The notes under the pieces are model-generated. The model had not been told where the DNA came from. It did no database searches and was given only the letters and a program-made list of their open reading frames with translations. Source: Paracentrotus lividus (taxonomy: Eukaryota; Echinodermata; Echinoidea; Camarodonta; Echinidae). Taken from it: a stretch of 64,000 bases of DNA. A program made the position numbers and the translations under genes. Shown here piece after piece: positions 46,933-60,500 of this stretch (position 1 is its first letter; the number at the start of each line of letters is the position of its first letter). Location of the stretch: positions 17,666,837 to 17,730,836 of the forward strand of contig CALNVZ010003430.1 of NCBI GenBank assembly GCA_940671915.1, given 5' to 3'.

Positions 46933-47482
46933 TACAGTGCATCCCAGAAAATGTAAACCCAACTTTGAGAGCATAGTAATACAATTGTATAACTTATTTT
47001 ACATTTAATTTCATTTCTTGTTAAAGAGTAACTCATATTCTGTTCAACAATATCAAATATATATACAAGTACTGTCATGGATGAGTGAGCGCTTGGGAAA
47101 ATCCTGCATCAAAGTTGCTTTTTATCAAGTCTGGGCAGGAGCAACCCCATGCATTTCAATAGTCCGAGTATTCTTTTGCCCTTTGTGAATGGAATCAGGA
47201 AGGCTTACCTCAAACAATAAATAAATGATCAGGAAACCGGATGAGATTATTTTGCCCAAACTTGGTAGAAGGAGATTTTGACATAGATTTTAAAAAGCCT
47301 AATTGCTCAGTCATTCATGCACGACAGCACAAGTACATGTACAAGTTTGGTATCACTATACAGAATACAATGTATGTGTTACTCTTAAATGTGAAATAAA
47401 AATCAATGTAACATATTAAAGTTATATTTGTTTTATACAAGGCTCTCAAAATTGGTTTTACTTTTCTCTGGGATGCACTGTT
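46933..47482. mobile_element. Mariner-type MITE (CAGTGCATCCCAGAAAA ends)
   Basis: TA-CAGTGCATCCCAGAAAA at 46933 is mirrored by TTTTCTCTGGGATGCACTG at about 47462-47480. Next to it, AACTTTGAGAGC is mirrored by GGCTCTCAAAATTGG. The CAGT(G)xATCCCA end style is that of mariner-like elements. No transposase. Confidence 0.7.
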
Positions 47483-47755
47483 ACATAGACCAGATATTTT
47501 GACCTGTGAACAGCTTGGGTGCTCTTAAGAATATAAATGGTAAACATTAAAGTCATTCAAATAGATAATCAACCAATAAATATAATTGTACAAAAATTGT
47601 GGATTTTGAACCCTCTGTCACCAGTATCATATAAAATAATGTAATTGATTAATAACCTTGCTTAAATAATAGAATGCTGATACAAAGCTAGTGATAACAG
47701 AATCTAAAATATATAGTAACTAACAGTCCTGAGTATAGCATTTTGCAAAACATCC

Positions 47756-47795
<40 letters not shown>

Positions 47796-48488
47796 CCAGA
47801 AGTAGGTCGGTAAAGCTTCAAGGTCTTTTACATATTAAAAAAAAAAAAACACTCATCTTGTAGCACTTTTCTTACCATACTTGTATGGAAATGTAAAATT
47901 TAAATGCAATACAAACTAAATTGAATATCAAAATATTCTGCACTGCTCACTAGAAACATCACATGAAGGACATACATAAAATATGACACATGAGAAAATA
48001 AACAAATTCATTGTTGCTGAGGACAAAAAATACATTACGTAAGTGGCATATCAGGGCATACAAATAGGTGCAAGAGTTATGTACAACCCCACTTTACAAG
48101 TGTAATTGATAGATGTGTATGTACCCTATACAAAGTGTATATTTCATGAGCACTTTAATAGAAGACTGATCTAGTTCTTCAATAATGATAATAATAGGTG
48201 CATGTAATTGTAAGCCAATTTAGATCCAATTCTAATAAAATACATGTGAAGCTAATGGAAGAAACACATTTGAAGGCATCATAAAAAGCAAATAATGGGC
48301 CAATTCTTCTGGTCCCAATTGCAAACATGTGAACATGTATCTTTACATGTACATGCATTCAGTATAACAAGACAAGATTATATACATGTATTTGCAAGGT
48401 GATTGGCTAAGTTCCTCGTTATAACGAGCATGGACTGTATTATACAATGTAGTACTTAGAAACCTACATGTACATGTATTGATTTGAC
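47483..48488. other. Non-coding stretch with poly-A run
   Basis: 47758-47792 is an A run of about 34. The rest is AT-rich with many ACATGTA motifs; no gene recognised. Confidence 0.5.
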
Positions 48489-48631
48489 CAGGGGGGCATT
48501 TCATCAAAGGACTTGTCGGACATTTTATCCGACAAATTTGCTCTCAGCCAATCAGATGCAAGCACTTCAGTAGCTTTTAACAGTTTGTCGGATAAAACGT
48601 CCGACAAGTCCTTTGATGAAATGCCCTCCTG
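48489..48631. mobile_element. 143-bp palindromic MITE
   Basis: CAGGGGGGCATTTCATCAAA followed by GGACTTGTCGGAC is mirrored by GTCCGACAAGTCC followed by TTTGATGAAATGCCCTCCTG. ATTTTATCCGACAAA is also mirrored. A short loop holds CAGCCAATCAGATGC. Confidence 0.8.
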
Positions 48632-49090
48632 ATATCCTAAATCCTACCTGGAAGGATACTGCTACTAAGCTTGTATGAGAGAGTAAAGAAAAATCCTACA
48701 GGTATTTGTTTTAAATCATGCTACATGTAAACAAACCTGTTTAAAATTTTACCAACTTTACTTTGTTGCATTATTGCACATAATCTGAAATCTGCATTCC
48801 TTTAAATCAATATTTTTTTAATATTATGTTAACATCAAGATCACTGGTCTGCAGTTTACAGGGCAGTCCCTTGTAAAGCCCCCCCCCCCCCCCAACAAAA
48901 CAAAATACCTACATTGTAGTTTCATCTATATAGTAATGATGGGCAAATAAGTTTTCCTTTGACATTGCATACCTGCACTCTATGTAAGATCAAATACAGA
49001 ATTGTGAATATTTGAAGACTTTGATTATTCATCATGATGGTGCATGGCAGCTTTTAATGCCTTTAGTTTTGCGAGAGCCCCTACCATGTT
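48632..49090. other. Non-coding stretch
   Basis: Contains a poly-C run at about 48878-48893. If the candidate exon at 49091-49168 is real, the part just left of it would be 3' untranslated. Confidence 0.4.
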
Positions 49091-49168
49091 CTATTTTTCC
49101 TCACTAGTAACAATATTTTTCACGACATCAATTAGAGATAGGGTTTGTAACAAAGATGAATACAGCAC
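49091..49168 (-). CDS. Candidate terminal exon, unknown protein
   Basis: On the minus strand a good acceptor (TTCTTTTTCTCCAG) is followed by a 25-codon frame reading VLYSSLLQTLSLIDVVKNIV then TSEEK and a stop. It is too short to assign. It could be a real last exon of a minus-strand gene lying to the right, or chance. Confidence 0.2.
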   Translation of the reverse strand: MLYSSLLQTLSLIDVVKNIVTSEEK

Positions 49169-49333
49169 CTGGAGAAAAAGAATCATATTACTATCTGTTA
49201 AAGTTTTTTTTTTTTCAATTAATTTTGAATAAATAGTTTAAATCTTACCCTCCCCATAACTAATTATACTGTATTACCTGCTCATATACTAACGCATGTA
49301 GCTACATTGTACATTGTATTTTTATATCATTAG

Positions 49334-49480
49334 TAGGTGAAGGTTTCACGGTTCACCAAGTATTCTTTCTTGAGACGGTGAGAACAAGGTCACCGAAATG
49401 TCGAGATTGGGTAGGTCCTTTTCAGGACCACTCATATCCTCAAGAAAGAATTCTTTGGTGCACCGTGAAACCTTCACCTG
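49334..49480. mobile_element. Short MITE (AGGTGAAGGTTTCACGGT ends)
   Basis: AGGTGAAGGTTTCACGGT then TCACCAAG and ATTCTTTCTTGAG at left are mirrored at 49439-49479 (CTCAAGAAAGAATTCTTTGG, then TGCACCGTGAAACC). Arms are about 41 bp, the loop about 63 bp. Confidence 0.8.
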
Positions 49481-49923
49481 CTTATCGTTCTTCCACCGGT
49501 GAAACCTTTAAAGATTATATAATTATATCAAATATAAAGATTTCTTCAATCTCAAAAATACTTTAATATCATCTATAATATATGTGTATTCTAGGAAACA
49601 ATATGAATTAACAATTTAAAAATTAGTGTCATACTTTCATATAATATGCTTCCAATAACTAAATACCATAAATTCCAGTCTATGAAAATCCGGTCTATCA
49701 AATAATCACATTCTTAGATTTTTACAGACCACTGCAAAAAACTATATCCCACAATCTCAAGAATTAGTACGAAATATTGATTTTTATAATCATATATTGT
49801 TAAGTACTAAATGTACATAATTTAAAGGGAAATAAGAAAAATTTAATGGTCAAATGTGCATATATATAATGGGTTATTATTAATTTGGACTCATGTCTTA
49901 TTGGAAACTCTAACTGCTTCATG

Positions 49924-50204
49924 CTATGTCATGACTTTTAAAACTAAATGCTCAAAGCTTAAATCATTTTGTTTAACTGTATGTGGATATGGCAGTAAAA
50001 GCTCCAGCAAGGTCTTTAAATGTGAGAAGTTTATGGAAAGGCTATTAAGAATACTACTAGGGCCATCAAGCTCCCCGGTGAATATTTCTGTAGAAGTATT
50101 CAGCTTCTGCTTTAACGAATACACGCACAGGACGTATTGGAGCGTAGACTCTGGCGATATTAAATTCGGTTCGTTAAATTTCGACTTATAAAAAAGTATG
50201 CTAG
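49924..50204 (-). CDS. Candidate terminal exon, unknown protein
   Basis: Minus-strand acceptor CTCCATTTCAG is followed by an open frame of 92 codons and a stop (49924-49926). It includes FNEPNLISPESTLQYVLCVY, EIFTGELDGPSSILNSLSI and LKTLLELLLPYPHTVKQNDL. Composition is that of a folded soluble protein (leucine-rich amphipathic stretches), unlike the simple-sequence frames around it. No family is recognised. The upstream exon would lie beyond the gap, to the right. Confidence 0.35.
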
Positions 50205-50410
50205 CTGAAATGGAGCTGTTGAGGATTCCTAATTTCTGTTTGCTGACAAAAGAATCAATAGTGATTATTTATAATTTTTAAAAAATCTGTTCAAAAATAT
50301 TATTTTGGGACTAATAGTCAATTTAACTACCAACGTAGTCTCTGCAGGTCTCTTTATATAGCTTTATGGTAGGCTAAATATGCTTTTTGCAATTTACTCA
50401 ATATTATTTC

Positions 50411-50435
50411 NNNNNNNNNNNNNNNNNNNNNNNNN
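50411..50435. other. Assembly gap (25 N)
   Basis: Exactly 25 N, marking the junction into the low-quality stretch that follows. Confidence 1.
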
Positions 50436-53400
50436 TAATCTGTATGTCATTGCATTATTTTTTATCTTGTTGTGATAGGTCTTCTATATTATATTATTAT
50501 TTTTATTCTTCATCTTGTTTATTACATGCCAGCAACCAGTCTTTAACCCTCTCTATAATAGATTTTTAATAAAGTGAATAATGTTTTCCATGTCTGACAT
50601 GAAAGAAATGTTATTGTCTGATTATCTTACTAATGATGTATACCCATTATATACTACATTCAGCACACAATCAATCCATAACATTCAATTGATCTCTTCT
50701 ATTCAGTCAATCAACATAGACTCAAAACATAACAAAAGAACATACCAATTGTTCAATGCAGATTCCACAGAGTACAGTCATACCCCTGTGTCGATACGTA
50801 GCAAATCTGTTATGCATAACAAGAGTAATCGACATCCGTCAGATCAATACCCTCAGTCCTGGGATGGACCTGGTACCTGCCAGACAGCGGGGGAGATCTC
50901 AGAAGCAATGAAATTAACAAAACATGATGAGAAGACATCATACAACAAGGAAGACAGAAAAAAAGTAATTTAATAATGAGGAGAGATGACCTTTGAAAAA
51001 GTATCAGTCATCATCCTACGACTCTACCTACTCGCCAGACTATTCCCACACATCGCAGTATGGTCTTTACGATAATGTTAGACCGTACTTGAGCAAGCTG
51101 ATGCGGATTATAACATAGTACTATCCCACACAATATTCAACAATCTCATCATTATGTATGCAAAGTCTATGCCACTCCGCAGTATGTACTGCACATTTCA
51201 CTCCTTCTAGCATGTTCCCTGTAGTTTGGTGTTGACTACTTCTCCTGCTGCTTTCCTGTCGACACTAGATTACCTCCAGGAGAACCTCTCAAGATCTGCT
51301 AAAAATCGTTTACTTGCCGACTTGCCGTGAAGACACTAACTCCAGGATAGGGCAACATGAGCCGGCTGCCGCATGTATCCTAGTGTACTGAGTCAGATAC
51401 GTGCGACCACGCTCTGTCGTTCGAGGATGATAAGCAATGTACATCTCAGAACATCTTACATTGAGACACGTGGGTCCTCATCCCGTCTGTCTACAACATT
51501 GAGAGTATTGCACATAGATGAGGCATCGTTGCGAAGAATCTGGACAAAGCAAAACTTTCAAGTCATGGATGCTAGATACAACAAGGACCAGTTCCATGGG
51601 CACAAGGCATCTGAGCACAAAGAGAAGATATTTTAAAAAAACTGAATTAACAAAGAAACAGCACTAATAGGCCTTTTACCAACTAACTTATAACCCTGAC
51701 ACAGTAATTTTTGGACTCTGCCGGGCTGTATTATACATACTCTTAGCCATACGGTGTCGCTGACCTGAGAATAAAAATTTAAATTAATATTGAGAAGTGA
51801 ATGTAGATTCAAAGATCACACATGAGGTGGAGGAAAAGGATATAGAGAGTGATTAGTCACAAATCATTCTCTCGTATATAACATACCACACTTAGTCTGT
51901 GATATTGGATATATAATTATTCGTTATGATGAGCAGGTAGAGGTCTGAGGAAAGTACAGCATATGTCGCGGCTCATTTTAAGGAATGTGATATGTTCGGC
52001 AGTGGTTTTCCCTATATTGTTAGGACGCCGCGAAGTGGTGTGGCAGGTATGTGGAATTCACCCCGAGACGAGGAATTGAAAAAGAGACGGGCGCCTTGCG
52101 CCGGCGCGGTGCGGGCTCGTGGGTTAGAGATGCGCTCTGTGCGTGAGCCTGGGTCGCAACTCTAAGAATATGAAGGTGGTTGGTTGTTAGGTGTTTAGAG
52201 TTGCCCCTTGATCTTTTCCGGAGCATGTGGTTAAGCAGATGAAAAGACATTCGCTCCTGGTTGTAGAACGGTGGAGAATATCGTTGTCTGTGGCGGCCGA
52301 GAAGAAAGGATATTTTACAGCTAGTGAGTCTGAACAAAGTGGAACAAAGCAGGCGCGAGATCCAGAGGACGTTGTAAGCGGGGTGCAGAAGGAAAGTTAG
52401 CTAAAAAGTTGCCTGCGTCAGGCGGTAGGAGTGGAGGCGGTCAGGGTTTTTGGATCGAACGGGGGGTGGAGGGTTTTTTGTTTTTTGGGGGGGGGGGTGC
52501 GGTGGGCGGGGAGGTGTGTTGAAGTTTGTCGCTATCGGTCGGTTAAAAGAAGTTCCAAGCATAGCTACATATAGGTAGGTCGAGTGGTTCCGTCCGTGCT
52601 GCCGAGGGGGGGGTGGGGGGGGGTAGGGGTAAAAGGTAGTTTGCGGCGCTTCGGTCAGTTGGAAAGATGTCAAAGAGCGATACTATAGGGGGATGAGGTA
52701 GATGGCTCAGATGTTCCTGTTCCGTGTCCGAAAAATGGACAAGCAAAAAAAAGAAGGAAAGGTTATTTAGCATTTTGAGCGGGGTGCGTTAGAAGAAAGG
52801 TCTAGTGTACAGATAGAGTATGCATGGATTCACAATCGGTACGGGTGCGGCTAGCACCGTTTAGGCGCCCGTCCGCCCGCGCCCCCATGGATTGCCGGCG
52901 CGCGGCGGCGGAAGACCCGGACGGTGCGGGTTTCGAGTTTGGCGCGTGTCTTGAAAAGTGCTCCGTGGTGAGAGTTTAGTTGAATGTTGTCTGGTACAGC
53001 CATGGCAAGATGTAAGCCGATATGTGGTAGGTATTAGCAAAGGGAAAAAAATGTGAGCTTACCAGTTCTTCTCGGACGGTTGATGTCTGACATGCGCTCT
53101 CTTTATTTTATGTGTTGGATTTGGCTTGACAGATAATTTAGACGTAAGCGAAGTGGATCCTTTGCTTTTTGAGGTGTATGCGTGGTATATATGTGCATTG
53201 TGTATGGTTAGAGATATCACCTCGTTGGCGGTCGAGATTTTAGAAGTAGGTTTCTTCTCAGCTAAGCCCAGGAAGCACAGGCTATGACAGCCGACCAATC
53301 AATACTTTTTGGTAAGTATGTCACGTGGTTGATCATCCGGGTGTTTGTGGTGGTGCGTCCATGTTGGAAGGAAGTCACTCGCGCGGCGCGTAATGCAGGT

Positions 53401-54180
53401 CTGAGGAGCGTGGTAGCGGGCTGAACAATTAGAAGAAGTAGTCAGAGTGGGGATCAGCGAAAAACCAGAAAATGATTAATGAGGGACATGGCGCGGTGAT
53501 GGGCAGTGTCTAGTGCCGTGGTAGATGCGCAAGTTCTATGGCCGGTGGAAAGAAGTGTAGTTTAAAATGGCGGTTATTTGAGTAAGATATTTCAGATAGC
53601 GTTGGTAGCGTGTTTGTTCGATAGGAGAGTGACGTATCACTCAGTTTCATAGGAAGAGATGAGCTACCTGCCGGTATATAAAAGAGTGGCATAGGAAAGT
53701 AGTGAAAGAAGCATGAGATTTTGAGGGGGCATTTGGGTGATAATGGAATGTGTGGCATTACGGGTACGAGAAGTACGGCGGTGTCGCCGGTCAAGAGGTG
53801 TGGTGGTAGCGGAGCGCGAGTATACGCCGGGGTACCGCTCTCATGGAGGTTAAGGCAGCCTGCCAGGTGGGTGGGTATTAGGCAAAGGTTGGTGTTGATG
53901 TGCGGATTGGTCGATGATGGTTAGAGAAGAACAGTATGGTTTAAGGAATTGCACTTCAATTGTGGAATCCTAGAAGAACGTGGTGCCGACTAAATGAGGC
54001 GCATGGTATGTTAAACGAGGTGCTGAAGTTGGTGTAGGACTAATTGAGATGGCACTTTGGTAAAAGCTATGAAAGTGTACCGCAAGATGATTTGATATCA
54101 AAAGTGTATTGCGTAACAATGTCTAATATGCAAAGAGCATGGTTCTGTGCGCTTTCAGTATAATCCCGCAAGTAATCCTT
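50436..54180 (-). other. Noisy inverted copy of about 54.5-57.5 kb
   Basis: Reverse-complement matches to the right arm can be followed with many small insertions. 50850-50960 (CAGATCAATACC, GATGGACCTGGTACC, CAGACAGCGGG) matches 57060-57150. 51537-51650 (TCTGGACAAAGCAAAACTTT, GTCATGGATGCTAGAT) matches 56583-56690. 52345-52810 (AACAAAGCAGGCGCGAGATC, AGCTAAAAAGTTG, GCGGGGTGCGTTAGAAG) matches 55660-56085. 54020-54160 matches 54530-54680. The extra bases make it G-rich. Frames here are not genes. Confidence 0.85.
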
Positions 54181-54529
54181 GGGTTGAATTAGCGAGAAAG
54201 GAGAAATTGTGACTACAAACACCCATACCCCCTGCACCCCCCTTTTTGTTTAAATCTACAATCTCACATTGTTCATTTTAATTTAATTTTTTTTTCATGT
54301 GGGATATGTCATCTGTCATCATCCGGAGCTTTCCACGCCTGCCTTCATGTCACTCCCTCCAAATATGATGAACGGGAGACGCCAGCAGAATGTCAATAAC
54401 CGAAACGGGCCAGCTGGAACGCCCAGAGGACGTACCGAGCAAGATCACAAAACAACACAGGCAAAAGAAAAGAGGGAAAATGGATGAGCGAGGCGACAGC
54501 GGAAGGAAGAGGGACACCCGAAAGGAACA

Positions 54530-57500
54530 GCAAAAAAGGCACAGAACACAAAATTTAAAATTAACTAGACCATTTGTTCGACAAATACTACTTTATACGC
54601 CAAATGTATTCATGAACAGTGCCATGTTTTATCCAAAGTGCATTCAACTAGTTCAAATACTGTAGCATGTTTAATAAATAGTTCCTTATTTAGTCCGCAC
54701 ATTTTTCATAGGTTTCAAATGAAAATTAATATAAACAGTAATGTTCCTATTAACAATCATAAAATGCACATAAACACATACATGTATACACAACTGGCAG
54801 GTGGCATAACCCATTAGAGAGCGGGAACCGGTATACCTGGTCCCGTCTAAACACACTCATTGACCGGGAACCGGGATTCTCGGTTCCCATAATGACCACA
54901 TCATATCACCAAATGCCCCTAAAATTCATATGTTTTTTACTACTTTTATTGACATTTTTACTATATGCAGTATTCATTTAGAAATGTAGATGATAATTCT
55001 ATCGAAAACATCATAGCTATTTGATATATTTCAAAATAAACTTTAAATACATTTATTTCTCAGCACTAAAATGCGCATCAACCATTGTATAGAAGTGACC
55101 ATCAGCGATTTTTAACATTCGGGTTTCGCTGATCCTCCATTGACTACTCTTTATTGTTAGCCCGTGACAAGTCAATGGATCAGCGCAGCGACTGATTTCT
55201 AAACATGGACGCACACACACATAAAACCCGGCTATGATATGTGATGATATTAAAAAGTATTGATCGTGGCTGTAATTTAGCCTGTGCTTCCTCCGGGCTT
55301 AGCTGCAGAAGAAACACTATTCTTTAAAATTAGAGAACGAGTTGAATATTTAACCTAATACCTGATGAACATATATTAACCCCCAATTAGTACATCAAAA
55401 GAAGAGATATTCGGCTTAGTTTAAATTTTGTAAAAATGACAAATAAAGAGTAAAAAGAGCGTGTGTCCAGAATCAAGTCGGCAACCAAAAGACTGGAATC
55501 CATTTTTTCCTTTAACTATACACATTAGGCTCTCCCTTAGCCAGTGGTATAAGAAAAATTCATAAATTCAATAAGAGCTTTTAAATAGGATAACACTAAA
55601 AAACAACTCTTTGCAGTGCTGCGGATCCATGGGGGGGGGGGGCCTAAAGTGCTTAGCCACCCCCTACGATGTGAATCAGCATACCTATATGTATCATAGA
55701 CCTTTTAACGCACCCCGTCAAAATGCTAATAACTTTCTTTTTTTTGCTTCATCTTTCTCGGAACGGAACGCGAAACACTGACCTTACCCCTATAATAGTA
55801 TGTTTCGATTTTTTACACGACCCGAAGGCACCGAAATACTTTTAACACCTACCCCCCACCCCCCCCCCCCCCCTCGCAACCGGAACGACAACACTGACCC
55901 TACCCCTATATGTAGTATTTGGAATTTTTTATACGATACCGAAGCCGAAAAACTTTCAACACCTACCCCCCCCCCACCCCCCGCCCCCCCGCCCTCTATC
56001 AGCCTGAGCGCGCCCTGTGACGAGGACAACTTTTTAGCTACTTTTTTTGCACCCCGTTAAAAACCGTCTCGGATCCGCGCCTGCTTTGTTCACTTTGTTC
56101 CAGAGCTCCACTAAGGTGTAAATATTTTTCTTTCGGGCCAAGACAAGATATCACGTTTACAAACAAGGCACAGAATTTTTATTGTTAACAATGTGAAAAG
56201 ATAAGGGCAATTAACACTAAGAGACACCAAAACATTATATTTAGATGCGACCAGGCTACGCAAGAGCGATTTAACCAGACGCCCACCGCGACGACAGCGG
56301 CCGTTCCTTTTTAATTTCGTCTCGGTCAATACCATACTGCCAACATTCGGGAGCCAACATTATGGACAAGATGAATATTAAAATTCTAAAATGAGGCGAC
56401 AACATGCTCATTTCCTACAGATTCTTACATACATTTTTCCAAAAATAACAAGCGTTGTAAATTATGATAAATTATCCTTCTTTTCCCCAAATAGGGACTT
56501 CCCTACTAAATAGGACAGTTGGCAAGTATTAATCACCCAGCCAACAATACGTAGTCACCTGCGTTAAACTAAAAATCCTATGGTTTGTCTTCTGCAATTC
56601 AGTTTTTTTAAAATACCTTCTCTCCTCAGATGCGCCAAGAACCTGGCCTTGGAATCTAGCATCCATGACTGAAAGTTTGCTTGTCCAGACTGCCCATATA
56701 TCAATCAGAAACCTCTGACCAGGTTGCGCTGAAGTTCAGCTTTAATATTTGTTTCTCACCTACCAACTGTCCCCGTACTGCTCTCCATACAGGTAGGCCT
56801 CCCTTCTCCCATGTCGGAAGTCTCCATTTTAAGACTGAGAACTGAGTTATGTCACAAGAACACAGATACCAAACCAACACGGCTGCTGAGAAAATCCCAT
56901 ATGCGTGTAGCCACAATGCAGAGTCTTTCAAAGACCACAAATGCTGTATATATATTCCATGCTCTAACATACTCTGAAAAGAATTCTGGTGGCGCGAGAA
57001 GCGACGAGTCTAGAGTACCACGATGACAGTGCACATTCATCGATGCTAAACTTCTCCTGCACCCGGATGTGCTTCTTGTTGCAATTCAGCTTTTGGTCCA
57101 TCCCGCTGTCTGCAGACAAACCGCGATACCAGGCCCATCCCACCCCTAATTGATCTGAAGAACAGGACTTGCCACCATTCACAGTCACCAGGAACTTACT
57201 CTCTGCATTTTGCAGTCAGGATAGTTTCTGTGTCTATTAAATTAGAAAAAGACAATTGATGTTAAATGAGATCATGAACTTTTTTAAAAAATTGTGGTTC
57301 TAAACAAACTTCTTGAATCTAGGAAAACTAGAGAAAGTACTACTAGGCTGAATTCACTTCTACTATATGAATAATTAGTTATGACGGTAAAAAAAAAAAA
57401 AAAAGAGAATTACTAATCAAGTAGATCTAGATCATTCTATCATTCCTACTTAATATATCCTACATGAAAAAGAAAAAACCCTGGACAGACTCTAACTGTG

Positions 57501-57560
57501 CATGAGTACAAACACTCAATCATGTGACTTGCAAGATTTTTTTTCTCTGCCCTAAGATTC
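54530..57560 (+). other. Cleaner arm of the inverted pair
   Basis: Base composition is normal here. 55620-56090 contains poly-G/poly-C runs and two related CCCTACCCCTATA-type segments within a dispersed repeat (GCGGATCCATGG to GGATCCGCGCCTGC). 56590-57190 has minus-strand segments that look partly coding (KSCSSDQLGVGWAWYRG; VWTSKLSVMDARFQGQV) but they are in different frames with stops, and I recognise no family. Confidence 0.6.
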
Positions 57561-60500
57561 ATCACCGGGTATCATGCACGCTGTGCCCCGGCTAGTCGAA
57601 GCGCAGGATGCGCTATTGCTGCCTACCGGCATAGCTCGCTTTGAAAGTGACCAAAATAAGTCCAAGCTAAGCACAGTCTCCTTGATATATGACTTCACGA
57701 ACTATGCGAATTACTGCAACGGATTGCTAGCTAATCTACCCGACATCAGCAAAGAAGTCACTTTATCAAAAAAACTTCAAAGCGATACAATATTACGAAT
57801 CTTAATACATTTTTGATATCTAAATAAAAAAAATACAACAATTATTCTAAATCACACTACTCACAATCTAAGATCTCTTAAAAAGAAACAGAATATGTTA
57901 TCATTTTACAACTTAGACTGCCCAAAAAGCTAAATCATCAAAAGCGGAAATCATCTAAATTACTACGGCACTTATCCTCTAATCCTTACACAAATTTATT
58001 TACTCCTCCGCTCCTCACTCTCTCAACTTTCTGCTCGAATATTAACCAAAATCAACTACCCTGAAAACATGCTTAGTCGTGCCGTAAGAAAGCCAAAATA
58101 ACCCCGAAAAAACAGAAAAATGAAACAAGCAACAAAGCCGAACAAACAATCAAGAACCGAACTGGAAAACACAAAAATTTATGGCGCTCGTCGGCTATAG
58201 ATTACACACCATCATTAAGCCAAAAACATATCATAGAAGACAATGTTTAAACGTCACTAAAGCGACCAGACCACTGTTATTTTTTTTTTTTCGTTATTAT
58301 TGTCAAACAAACTTTATCTGGACTATCCACACTCGATGGAACAGCGTAAGACCACTGATCATATCATCAACCCGACAGCACCGTAGACCTGACCACAGAC
58401 AGTATTCTCAGCATATAATATAAAATTTAGACGGACACTCGAATGATCACGTAAAGACTATGATAAATGAGCTAGCGCGTACCCATTGTGCTTCCAAATG
58501 AACATAGTCTACGATTTAATAATTAGATTTCGTTCATTTATTTTGGAAATCCTCATATTCTTTATACGTTTTTCAAAATGTTTGGCTAGTCCGGACAGGA
58601 TCGTTTGAAGTATCCTTTTCTACACTTCTGGCTCTTATTCTAAGAAAAATAGATTACAACAGAACTAAGCAGGCGAGTCTCACCCCACTACCTTTTACAT
58701 TGAACAGATCCAGAACCCTCACCGTACAAACATGCATAATTTTGCTTTCGAAAATGGGTCCAACTTTAATGATAAAAACAAGTAGCAACTTAAATCATTG
58801 GCATGGAATCATATACAAATAATTGAACCTGACCACAATGCACTAGCGAATACCTTACTTCATAACTCTGACATACCCACGATCAACCTCTTCACAGCGA
58901 ATTCGACAAGTCTACCAAGAAATAACAATGGGAAACAAAGAAGATTGAGCAAAATTAGAAAGCCAGCTCCCAGATTACTGCACCTGGCACCAAACATCAC
59001 AACCAAAATTAGATCCAGCATTCTCCATACCAAAAAGGGGACGTCTTAATAAGATCTACTAAACAAAACACTAAAATATCTACTGAAAAAAATGAAATAT
59101 TCGCAATGAGACTATAGATATAATCTAAAATTAATTGTAGAATAGGTAGCTTGCAAGGCTCAACAGTACGTTTATGAGACACTTATAATAGAACGCAAGT
59201 CTTCCTCACAACCAACAACAGCCGCAATGCCCAAGGCGTAAAGCTAACCAAAAGAAGGGAACGAACAGACAAGCCATTTCTTCAGTAGCTGACAGACTTG
59301 AATAGTTAGGGCCATATTCGCCTCGCACACTAGTAATAATACAGACCACGTTGTTAACTAGATCCGACCCTGAATCAAGCAAGACCCAAGCCAGACCGAC
59401 CAAATACGATCCGTAATCCAGGAAAAACAGCTGAATCGCGCTGTTATCACTGATCAAAAACGGCACAGCGACTATTCAGTCATCCGCAACTCACATGGCT
59501 GGGCGTAAATTCATCGAAACCATCGACAAAAACGTCAACAATCAATATACTTACCGCCAAAGAACCCACTAACACACCGATAAGCTCGCAATCATTCTCT
59601 AATGCGTAACATCAGTAAGCTCATCGCCAACAGTCAAAGGCACAACACTGTTATATACGATATTATCGGAGATGATGTCATCGAGAATTACAGGCCTAAT
59701 CACACCATACATTCAAAAGAATAATGTCTAAAACATACGATTATGTCAGCCAATTAAAAAAGCATACACAGTAATACATATATCGAAAGCACATTTAGAC
59801 AAACTTATACGAACATGGTGACACCGAATAAACATGTATAGAAAACTCCAACATAACTCTAGTTAATAAATTAATATAATGTGTATATAAATCACAATAT
59901 TCCTTACTCATATGTCATTAGGACTATGGTTCAACATGAAATCTAATAAGAACCACCATCAAACATTGAGAGTCGAAGGTCGCCTCACGCATGCGCCATA
60001 ATTGATAGTTTCTGTAAATCCAGACTATAAAAAAGTACAATCCTAGCTGCAACATGGAGCTAAGAATGAGGATTCCACTAAATTTTCGTTTCCTGACAAA
60101 AAGAAAAATCACCAGAGTAGTCCATATTTAAAAATCCCCTTTATAGAAAAAATTCGTTCACAAAAAAATAAATTAATATTCCAGACTAATAGATCACACA
60201 AATTATCAATGGACAAGCCCAATCGTGAAGTCTCTGCATCGACATTTTATATAGAAACCTAAATGAAAGTAGCTGCCGTATAAATGACATTTGCATAAAT
60301 ACTCAGATTTAATAGTCTTGATGAATATCATTCATATAATATAATAATCTTCTATTATTGAAATCTGAAAAAAGCACTCAATGAACAACGATTTATTTCA
60401 GCATATTACTATAGAGAACCAAAGGCAAATTCTCCTGAGTTTAGTCACCTTGTTTGTCAGAAAACAAAAATGATGAAAATACGAAGGTATTATATATCCA

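Noticed and set aside
46590-46956. 109- and 91-codon overlapping frames
   Set aside because: AT-rich, overlapping in two frames with no domain, no splice signals and no conserved motif.
50581-50973. 130-codon frame starting MFSMSDMKEM
   Set aside because: It lies in the noisy arm and its 3' half matches 57060-57150 reversed, so the frame is an accident of errors.
52020-53924. Several frames of 60-105 codons in a GC-rich patch, possible horizontally acquired island
   Set aside because: The patch is the noisy inverted copy of 54.5-57.5 kb; its high G content comes from inserted bases.
57574-59049. Frames of about 80 codons in 57.5-59.1 kb
   Set aside because: They are in the A/C-inflated low-quality stretch; no family features and unreliable sequence.
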